From NCBI GenBank assembly GCA_905178155.1, contig CAJINV010000004.1, positions 4,272,518 through 4,336,517 of the forward strand: a stretch of DNA of 64,000 nucleotides. The letters are read 5' to 3'. Shown here in pieces: positions 55,991 through 64,000 of this stretch. Under the pieces are notes generated by a model. The model was not told the DNA's origin and made no database searches. It saw nothing but the letters and a program-made list of their open reading frames with translations. Source of the DNA: Amoebophrya sp. A120. Lineage: Eukaryota > Sar > Dinophyceae > Syndiniales > Amoebophryaceae. The first letter of the stretch is position 1. Each line of letters starts with the position of its first letter. A program made the position numbers and the translations under genes.

Positions 55991-58050
55991 ATGGGGAGCG
56001 ACGACGGAGGCAGAAAAGTTGCGGTCATGTGCGCCGCTGCGGGTGCCTATCCTGAGTAAAAACATACCCACACCAGAGTCAGGATGGGGATTGTGCAACA
56101 CAAACCTAGGAGTTTTGTGAGTCACGCATGACAAGTTGCACTCTGCAGTGTAGTGCAGGTTAGCAAGTGCAGCCGCGTCACAGATTCATCTGCTCATCCT
56201 GTTCACAGCATCACAAATTCCAAAACACGACTGGAAATGGCTCTCATGGGGATGCGCATTACAAGTCTTCCTGTCTTTGCAAATCTGCATTACAACTCTG
56301 GTGTGGGTATGTTTTTACTCAGGATAGTGCCCTGGCGCTAGGCAGTCTTGCTGCGTACTACGCAGTCAGCAGCATGTCGAGCTCATCATCGAAAAACGAG
56401 TTTGACGGAAATGTATAATTAAAAGACTAGCTTGATTCCATGGGAGTTGCATATCCATACTAGCAGCGTCATCTCGCATTGCTTGGCAGATGCGAATGAT
56501 TGAGGATCGCCCTTGCTACTGCATGTACACGCATGCGCCAGTTTTCCTTACCATTTTACTTCTACCGGTCGTGGTTTTGTGAGCAAGACAGGTTTCTCGA
56601 TGAATTCAAATGCAACTACGAAACAGGTGACTGCCGCCCAGATGGTGCAGCTTTTGGAGGAAATCGTGGAGAGTCAGCAGGATATGAAGCTATGAACTGC
56701 AAAACAAGTATTGTACTCGTATGAATGCATTACAAATTTCCGCAGCATGAGAAATAAAATCTGTAATGCGGATATGCCTCTAAGAAAAATATTTGTCATG
56801 CATCATTGCAGTACAAGTGCGATACTTTTGCACAGGATAGAAGCGAATGATGGACGATTTGATGCAGGAAATTACCGCAAAGGACCTCAGCTTCGCCGAA
56901 ATATGCGCCTTGGTGCAGCAGAGAAAACCAAGGGATCTGCTGGAAGAGAAAAACATTTCGATCAAAAGATTCTCAAGTATTTATGCTGCCGCGACCAAGA
57001 TTTTGCTTCTCTTGCCAATAGCAATGTCCTAATCACGACAAACAGACCTTGAACGGATTTTCCATTTTGATGTTTTCTGTGCTTCCTGTTCCTCTTCCTG
57101 CCGTCAGCTTGCAATGCAAGAAAACAAAACTGCTTCATCAGGTCTCCTCGAAGAATTTAGTCACAATCCAACGATTCGAGCAAAGGTGGTGCAGCTCACG
57201 CAATCACAGGCGGAACCCAGCAGCTCAAAAAGCGTATTGATTTCTCATGGTTTTTGTGAATAGCATATGGCAGCAACACTGCAAGATGACGTGGTGTGAT
57301 GTATATTATTGTTGATGATCTTCGAAGGGCGTCGTGTGGTTCCCAGTCTTATTTCTCAACCAGACAAAATCCTGTATCACAGACCATATCACCGGAGCAC
57401 GTAGCGAAGCTTGCGGAGAAGCACAGTGTCACGGAAGTGATCGCCATTCACGAGTACATGCTTATGCACTGCAAAAGTTGTATCGTACTAGTACAAATTG
57501 CATTACAAATTGACTTAGCATAACAAATTGAATTTGTAATGCGGATTTGCCTTTTTAGCAAAAAGATTTGTACTATATGCATAAACGCAGTTAGTACGAG
57601 TACGATAGTACTTTTGCACAGGATAATGCTCGAGCAGCTGCAATCCATCCTGCGAGAAACCACGAGCACGGAATTTAGCTCCAGGGTTGCAACCATTAGT
57701 AGCCAAGCCTTCGTCGCCAAACTTGTGAAGAGAAAGTAAGATACTCTTTTTCATTTGCATTCTTCCTTTTTCAAGGATGTTTTTCTCTTTTGTGGTTCCG
57801 CCCCGTTGCGAAAGATAAAGTTTTTTGCTTTTGGTACTTGTTGAACCTGAACGTGAGGAGGCGGTATCCTCGTTACATAACCTCTATCAGGTATGGCCTT
57901 TCCAGCGAGGAGCTTGAAGCCGTAGTAGCGAACTATCAGCAACAGTTGGGCACGAACGACCGGTTTTTTGAGCTCGGAATCGAGATGCGGGAAGCCGTCC
58001 AGAGCTTGGTGAAGAAAGCGACCGCAAGCGGAGGACCGGCGGTGGCGTAG
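55991..58050 (+). CDS. Unknown protein with N-terminal membrane anchor, one junction unresolved
   Basis: Exons 55991-56047, 56332-56412, 56627-56690 (or from 56588), 56845 to about 56976-57000, 57108-57233, 57383-57462, 57631-57735 and 57858-58050. The start MGSDDGGRKVAVMCAAAGAL followed by ALGSLAAYYAVSS, read across a D introner, looks like a single N-terminal transmembrane anchor. The rest is helical: VTAAQMVQLLEEIVESQQDM, LSFAEICALVQQRKPRDLLE, FSHNPTIRAKVVQLTQ, EHVAKLAEKHSVTEVIAIHE and RYGLSSEELEAVVANYQQQL. GT-AG introns at 56413, 57234-57382 and 57736-57857. The junction between about 56976 and 57108 shows a GT donor in the wrong phase, so the model is uncertain there. A membrane-anchored adaptor is a guess; family not recognised. 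Confidence 0.6.
56048..56326 (-). mobile_element. Family-D introner
   Basis: Termini TATCCTGAGTAAAAACATAC, inverted at right. Perfect duplication GTGCC. Excision joins AAAGA to LALGSLA. Almost exact reverse complement of 43348-43626. Confidence 0.93.
56691..56839. mobile_element. Family-B introner
   Basis: Left TATGAACTGCAAAACAAGTA, inverted right TATCCTGTGCAAAAGTATCG. Perfect duplication GAAGC. Excision joins QQDMK to RMMDDLM. Confidence 0.88.
57463..57625. mobile_element. Family-B introner
   Basis: Left TATGCACTGCAAAAGTTGTA, inverted right TATCCTGTGCAAAAGTACTA. Perfect duplication ATGCT. Excision joins IHEYML to EQLQSIL. Confidence 0.9.
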
Positions 58051-60402
58051 GTGAACGGTAGTGGTGTCCAGCTTTCTGCTGACGTGTTTCATTGGATGTC
58101 TTCTGCCGACGTGTTTCATTACACATTGCAGCGCTTGTGTTTGTCTTCATTCGATGTTGTCGAGAAGACGGGACCATACAAGAAAGTGTGTCGTGTTGCA
58201 GCAGTGCAACTGGTTCCTGTGCGAATTTTCCTGGAGAAGCTCCGCGCTCTTTATTGCAGCCTTGCAAGATGAAGTACTCCGACAAACACAAATGAATCAT
58301 GGATGAAGATGATGAACACGACAGAGTTGAAGATAGTCGCTTCAGCAAGCGAGTTCGCATGTTGAATATGAATACGGAACACTGAACAACAAAGGATAAA
58401 ACGACAATGATACCACACAAATTGAACGACACGACAACGACGACCGACATACTGAACATGGTTCTTCTTCTTCTACAATTCTTCAACGAAAGAAATAAAA
58501 ATTAATGCGCCGACTCTTCTTAAAAGAGTGCAAAAGCAAATGAACAACGAATTCGGAAGGAGAACACCCAGATGATCCCAGCTGAGAATCGGGATGCTGA
58601 TAGTAGCGGCTGTCTTTGTGTTCTTGCGGCCTCTGTCGTCTTTTCTTTGAAATGTGTAGTGACTGAAGGTATAGCGGGCTGCCAAAAGTCAAGCGCTTTA
58701 CCTCCTACGCAGTCCGCTCGCCGCCCGGATCGGGCGGCGGCGTGCCTAAATGTCGGCGATGGTTTCTGTTTGTGGGATGAGGTGAGCCAGCGCGCCGGAC
58801 TCGTGGGCCACTGGGCCGATCTGCGCGCATAGTTCCCGCGCCAGCATCGGAAAGCGCTCGCCCGTTGAGGGGGCGGGAGAAGTGGAGGGCTGCGCGGTCG
58901 CCGGGGGCCCCGCGAGTGCCTGCGCGCCGGGTGCAGAGCTGGCGCGCGGCCCTTTGCCGTGTGGTGTTTGGCGGCAGACAGAGGGCGCCGGTTGTGCGGA
59001 AAACCTAGCTCGCCCGTGGACGAGCGTCGTGGGCGCATCTCCCCGCCAACGGAATGCCGCGCGCGGCGGACACCGAGCGACCGTTCGCCCGCGGGCCGGC
59101 TTCGGGGGCAAGGAAGCATTGATGAAACCCAGCCGGTCGGCCGTGTTCTCTCCGCGCAGCCTATGCCCGGGGGGTGCCGCACTGCCTGCGCTGGCCGCCC
59201 ACCGGCATAGGGCGCCACCTTGGCGCCGCCGCGCCTCCCTTGCTTCTTCCCGGGGCGGGCCTGGAAGGGGCCAGGGCCGGTGCGCGGCCCCGCCGCCCGG
59301 CCTCTTGCGCCCGGCCGCGCGCACGCAGGCAGGCGCGCTCGGCAGGGCCCGGGCCTTTGGGGCGGGCGGCGGCCGGGCTAGTTTGGCAGGACGGAGTCCG
59401 GGGCCGTTTGACTATGACGCGCGGCAGCAGATCTTGAACGCCTTCGACTTCTTGTTGCCCGGCGCGGACGAGCCGACTCTGTACAGTGGCGATGTGATCA
59501 GCGTTCGCCCGGATTTCCCGCCGTTGACTTACGTGCCGCCGCAGTCGCTAGCACGCAGCAAAGCGCGGACGACCTCGGGTGGGCCCGCTGATTTTGTTCC
59601 CGTTCCGCCTGCTGCAAGTTGGTGCCGCCCCCCGCGCCGCCGGGCGGGCCGCTTCCGGTCTTCTGTTCTTTGGCGAGGGGGCGCGCCTTTGCGCGGCCGG
59701 CGCCGGCCCGCGCCGCCCGCTTCCAAGCGCCCCGGGCCCGCCCCCGTGTTCCCGTAGTTCGGGCGCGCGACGGGGATAGGGCGCCCGCTGGATGGCGGGT
59801 GCGAGCGTGGTGGCTTGGGCTCCCGCGCCGGCCATTGTGTGGCTGTGTGCTTGGGCGGTGCCCCTCCCTTGGTGTTCTGGTGGGCCTTTATTTTTCGTCT
59901 TGGTGCGCGGGGCGCGTGATATACATTTCTGGCCAAGCTGCCCTGCTGCCTTGCGTGTGTTGTGTGAGTGTGGGCGCCGCTCCTGCTCCGCGCGCGCGGA
60001 ATCGAATTGATTTCGCAGCGCCCCTCTAATTCTTCACGGCAACAAAATTACCGATCGCGACTGCCGTGGCCTTCGCTATATGTTGTTTGGTTCTGGTTGG
60101 AGATCCTGGCGCGTTGACTCTTTTTCCACATTTTCTTTAATGTCCGCTCTCGTGTTCTTTCCGGATCTTCGCTCCCCATGCAAGCAAGGAGGTGAAGGAT
60201 CGGCTTGGGTTTAGATCTGCAGTGCCCGTTGATCTTGGGCTGATGTCTTCTCGTCAATCAATGAATATGAAGATGGCGATGCATTGCCATTGCCGCGTCT
60301 TCGGGCCTCATCAATCTGTTACTATCGATCGCGTTCATTGAGTTCCTTCGTCCGTTGTACTTGTATCCGACATGAAGCACTAGAGCCGCAGCAAATGCGC
60401 AC
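58051..60402. other. Intergenic 2.35 kb with a GC-rich island (about 58690-60050)
   Basis: Flanks are AT-rich. The middle 1.36 kb is strongly GC-rich with long open frames in several phases, as in the two other GC-rich elements of the window. No long terminal inverted repeat was found; only a weak TATAGCG match near both edges. Inside, 59404-59550 reads FDYDARQQILNAFDFLLPGA then DEPTLYSGDVISVRPDFP, which looks like real protein sequence. It could be a captured exon fragment. Confidence 0.45.
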
Positions 60403-63400
60403 ATGAATAAGGGCCAGCGCGTGTTTCTCGAAGCGTGCAAGATGCGGTCGCTCGCTTGGTGCCGGCGACGTAGACGGCGACGAAGGAAAGGCAGTGTCGC
60501 CCGCCGAAATAGAATCAAGACCGATTCTGAATCAGAAACGACCGCCCGGGCCAAAGCAGCGCTCTTGCGCAAGGGGGGACGGCTGGTTTCTGAGTGCAAC
60601 TGTTTTTCCGAGCTTCAACAGCGGGAGGCCTTCTCAGTCGTCGCTGCCCTCTTTGCTTTTCTGCTAACCGTGCGACACAAGCTCTTTTCGTTCTATTCCA
60701 CTGACGCTGACGAGGTTATAATTTCATCTGCGGATCATGGGCATTTCCCCCTGCATCGACGACCTACTTCACCCTACTTTTTCGCCCGGGCCGCTGAAGA
60801 TGTTCACACCACGACAAGAAGAACGACAACATCTTCAGCACCGACGACGCACCTGCAGCTGACTCTCGACGAAACCCTGCAGTGCCAGGGCAGCGAGTTT
60901 ATCCGGAGCCACGTCTGGGGGCATTTGAAGCAGTACACGGAGAACTGGATGGACATCCCGATCCGGGACAGTACCATGTTTGAAAAACTGGTCTTGGCGA
61001 TCGACCACAACAGCCTCCTGGAGCAGCACGCGGCGGACTGCGGGTTCGGGCTCCTGGTCCTCCTCCTCGGCTCCCTCCGCTCGATGGACTACAACCACGG
61101 CTCGGCAATCGCGCTCTACTTTTACAGGTTTGTGATCGACCGGCTGCTGCCGGATTTGCGGGAGCTCTTCGCGTTGGACCCGGACCGGGTGAACGCGGCG
61201 GGCTGGGAAAAGCTGCTCGAGAACGAAGACGCGTTGATTGAGGACGAACTGGTGCCCTACGGTCCGATGCTAGGCTACGACCCCGCGATCGATGAGTCGC
61301 CTCACCCCGGGGTGCCGCCGCCCGGGGCGTATCCGTGCAAACATGGGTACGGGCTGTAGTGGGGGTTGTGTTTTCTACTTTTTCATCTTCCATACCGCTA
61401 GAAGTACGAGGACCCACTAGCGTGTATACGCTTTGATTTTGGTTGTAAGTGAAATTGTTTCTGTTCAGGCATAACTACGACGACGGACGTTGTACGTAGA
61501 GGTACCAAGAACAAACTAAAACAAGGTTGAAGATTTTTATCTACGACTTCCCGGACCTGACTACCGGCCCGCTCCATTGCCACCATGGGCTTATCAAGTG
61601 CAAAAATGTCTGGGTCTGGAAGAGTGCGTGTTTGTCATGCTTGTGTGGCATGACTCTTGAATCTGTCATGCACGTTACCCAAGCGCTCCAGTCCATTTTT
61701 CCGTCATGCAGGAACGCAGTTTGTCATGCAGAATAAGTAGGCAACACCTAGAAGCTCAGAAACTTGTCATGCTGGGCCAGCACTTGTGGCCTCATCATGA
61801 TTCGCCACCCAGCATCACAAGTTTCCAGACCCAGACATTTTTGCATTTGATATCCGAGTGGGGCGTCGAAACGCTCATCCCCGAGTGGATTCGGCGCAGC
61901 GAGTGCCACACGACCGACGTATCAACTACAATCATGTTTCAGTCTGGGAGATCATTGCGAGATTTGTCATGCTAGTTTGGCATGACTCTGAACTCTGTAT
62001 TGCGTGGCAACGAAGAACTCCTCTTGTCTGTCATGCAAAGTCGCAGTGTCTCATGCGGAGTACGCAACTCAGAACCGCGGAAAGACTTGTCATACTGGGC
62101 AGCGCATTACAGTGCGCTCACTATTCCTTTTCTTGCATCACAGGTTTCCAGACCCAGACGTATTTGCACTGCATACGATGGCGCGAACGCGGATTTCTAT
62201 CTCGTCCCCTGGTACACGTGGTGCCAGCGCATGGTGATCCCCTTGAACCGCTCCGACGGGGAGATTGACGCCGTGTACGTGTCCATGATGAAGAACGAAC
62301 GACTCACCTATTTCCGCAAGAACGAGGGCGCGGACCACATTTTCCTCATGTCCGACCAGGGACTGATTTTCTGGACCAGCTGGCGCGACTACGTCCCGCA
62401 CAGCATCTTCTTGACGACCGAGGCGTTTACCCCGAACTGCGGCAGGCCCTGCCACCAACCCTGGAAGGACATCGTCTATCCACAGTAAATTTCCCGTACA
62501 CATACAAATGCAGTCTCCGCATGACAAAACTTGCCTTCAATCCTACCCCAGCATGACAAGTTGGGCTCTGCAAGGTAGCGAAATTTGTCATGCATTTTGT
62601 ACATGATGTACAGGAAATTTTCATTTCATATCGTCATCCCCGGACACACCGACTACTTCCGGAGCCGGCGCATGCGGAAGTTTGACTTGCCGACCAACCA
62701 GCGCCCTCTCCTTTTCAACTTCCACGGGAGGCACGCCTACATCCTGAAACAGCTGGGGAGGCAGAATTACGCGGCCAACACGCTAAGGAGGCATTTGGTG
62801 GATCTGTTCGGCGACTTCGAGGAGTTCGGGGAGGACGAGGAGTATTTGGAGAGTATCAAGGCGAAAATGATCGACAAAACGGTGCCAAAACCCTACCACG
62901 GTCGCATCTCCGTCGGCGGCTTCACGGATGACTTCTTCGAGCGGATGGGCGCGAGCCACTTCTGTCTCGTGCCGCACGGGAACACCAGCTGGACGAACCA
63001 TCTGTACAATGCATTTTTCGCCGGCTGTATCCCGGTGATTTTGTCCGACAACATGGAGGTGCCGTTCGAGGATCTGCTCGACTGGAAAATATGCAGTGCA
63101 AAAATGTCTGGGTCTGGAAGCTTTCCAGGTTTGTCATGCATATTTTGCATGACCCAGAATTGTTTGTGATGTATGCCCTACCATCACAGATTTTCAGAAC
63201 CCTTCCTGATGCCTATCCCGCACGACAAATGCCCTCCCCGCGTAGCACAAACTGGGCTCCTCTTGCTGGTCATGCAATACAGATTTTTTTAGCATGCAGA
63301 GTTAGCATGACAAGTTGCAACCTTCCAGACCCAGACATTTTTGCAATCCATAGAAAACGTTCTCGGTGAAGTGGAACCAGGAAAATATCAGCGAGAGCTT

Positions 63401-63838
63401 ATTCTTATCCTGTGCAAAAGTATCGTACTCGTAGTAATCGCAATCATGCATTACAAATCTCCATCCCAAGGTAAATCAGCATGACAAATTGCATTTCTCA
63501 TGCTGAGCTAATTTGTCATGCGATTCATACTAGTACGATACTTTTGCAATGCATAACTCTACGATTTGCAGAAGTTCTCCTACCAGCAGATTTTCCAGAT
63601 GAAACAGGAAGTCGCGAAGCACCAGTGCTGGTTCGACTACAATCTGCGCAACGCCTCGGAGTGCAGCCCCTACCAAGCGGTGATGGCGGTGTTGGCAAAG
63701 AAGGCGAAAATACTGCCGACCAAGTACAACTTCGGCAGCGAAGAAAAATGGTGGGGAGCGGTCGGGGGACCAAACATTTGGGACTACATGCCGGTGGGGA
63801 CAAAGGACAAATTGTTGGCGGCCCAGTGGGAACATTGA
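60403..63838 (+). CDS. GT47 exostosin-family glycosyltransferase, type II membrane protein (718 aa)
   Basis: Exons 60403-61355, 61526-61591, 61858-61919, 62181-62476, 62636-63089, 63358-63405 and 63561-63838 (2157 nt). One GT-AG intron (61356-61525), five introners. A basic cytosolic tail (Arg-rich 21-29) precedes one hydrophobic segment at about 76-91 (AFSVVAALFAFLLTV), typical of Golgi type II enzymes. The exostosin-like domain starts at LKIFIYDFPDL (319-329), continues with ANADFYLVPWYTWC, and carries the donor-site hallmark FCLVPHGNTSWTNHLYNAFF followed by AGCIPVILSD (about 568-597). GT47 enzymes transfer uronic acid, arabinose, galactose or xylose units to glycans; the substrate here is unknown. 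A C-terminal 90 residues follows the domain. ATG at 60403 was taken as first in frame; Met14 is an alternative. Confidence 0.87.
61592..61852 (+). mobile_element. Family-A introner, subtype 3
   Basis: Termini TATCAAGTGCAAAAATGTCT and inverted TATCAAATGCAAAAATGTCT. Flanks GGGCT/TCCGA do not match, yet removing the element and next 5 bp keeps the frame (HHGL to WGVETLI). The same subtype is truncated at 612-826. Confidence 0.8.
61920..62175 (-). mobile_element. Family-A introner, subtype 2
   Basis: Flanks CGACG/CGATG (four of five). Left TATCAACTACAATCATGTTT is diverged; inverted right TATGCAGTGCAAATACGTCT. Excision joins CHTTD to GANADFYL. Confidence 0.84.
62477..62630. mobile_element. Family-J introner
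   Basis: Left TATCCACAGTAAATTTCCCG, inverted right TATGAAATGAAAATTTCCTG. Perfect duplication TCGTC. Excision joins PWKDIV to IPGHTDY. Confidence 0.86.
63090..63352 (-). mobile_element. Family-A introner
   Basis: Left TATGCAGTGCAAAAATGTCT, inverted right TATGGATTGCAAAAATGTCT. Perfect duplication GAAAA. Excision joins LLDWK to TFSVKWN. Reverse A orientation. Confidence 0.9.
63406..63555. mobile_element. Family-B introner
   Basis: Left TATCCTGTGCAAAAGTATCG, inverted right TATGCATTGCAAAAGTATCG. Flanks ATTCT/ACTCT (four of five). Excision joins SESLF to YDLQKFS. Confidence 0.88.
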
Positions 63839-64000
63839 GAGTGCCCTAGTGAGTTGTGGAAAAGTAAATGTACATAAAAAGGACATCAAGTGAACCAGCA
63901 AAGTTTAAGTTGTCAGAAATGCCGAATCATGTTACAGAAGCAGATCGAGAGCTCGATGGGCTTTGCGCTATGGAACGTCTGGGTTCATGCAGCGTTCTCT

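Noticed and set aside
58520-60029. Overlapping open frames up to 291 codons in the GC island
   Set aside because: High GC makes stops rare; frames overlap on both strands. Only the short 59404-59550 piece looks protein-like.
58676-60082. Possible TIR element around the GC island (weak TATAGCG match at both edges)
   Set aside because: Only seven bases match, with no target duplication; too weak to call.
25560-63500. Many evenly recurring short repeats, considered as CRISPR arrays
   Set aside because: The repeats are introner termini and internal motifs scattered between exons, with no regular repeat-spacer array.

Overview
The window reads as nuclear DNA of a protist, most likely an alveolate close to the parasitic dinoflagellate Amoebophrya (Syndiniales). 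The grounds are eukaryotic proteins (calcineurin B, an RCC1-repeat protein, tandem PDZ domains, a GT47 exostosin-type glycosyltransferase, a CPA2-type antiporter), ordinary GT-AG introns mixed with many invasive, repeat-like, non-canonical introns, TTTAGGG/CCCTAAA-like tracts, and nine genes all on the + strand. The genus is an inference.

Main observation: protein-coding exons are interrupted 42 times by short elements (mostly 109-362 bp) that are 'introners'. Each starts TAT and ends ATA, carries terminal inverted repeats (TIRs) belonging to one of about ten families (A-J here), and usually sits between two copies of a 5-bp target duplication (30 of 42 perfect, 7 with one mismatch). Removing the element plus one 5-bp copy restores the reading frame every time. 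Using this rule plus GT-AG introns, eight genes were assembled whose total coding lengths are multiples of three.

Layout. 1-3400: rearranged, duplicated, gene-poor sequence with gene fragments, truncated introners and a 584-bp transposon with 9-bp duplication. 3401-16354: a giant low-complexity protein (about 3915 aa) with a new-looking 31-residue repeat. 17433-19807: calcineurin B. 19946-21537: GC-rich TIR element. 21861-27293: a 1563-aa unknown protein. 28380-34562: an 1831-aa PDZ protein. 35355-39373: a 655-aa RCC1/coiled-coil protein. 40357-48167: an 836-aa cation/proton antiporter cut by 13 introners, one hosting a 1.86-kb foldback element. 49499-55008: a 1585-aa Ser-rich unknown. 55991-58050: a small membrane-anchored unknown. 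58051-60402: GC-rich island. 60403-63838: a 718-aa GT47 glycosyltransferase.

The genes do not form a pathway. Ca2+ signalling (calcineurin B), ion homeostasis (antiporter), glycosylation (GT47) and scaffold-like proteins are neighbours only. No rRNA, tRNA or CRISPR was recognised. All splice models come from reading the DNA alone and need transcripts for proof.
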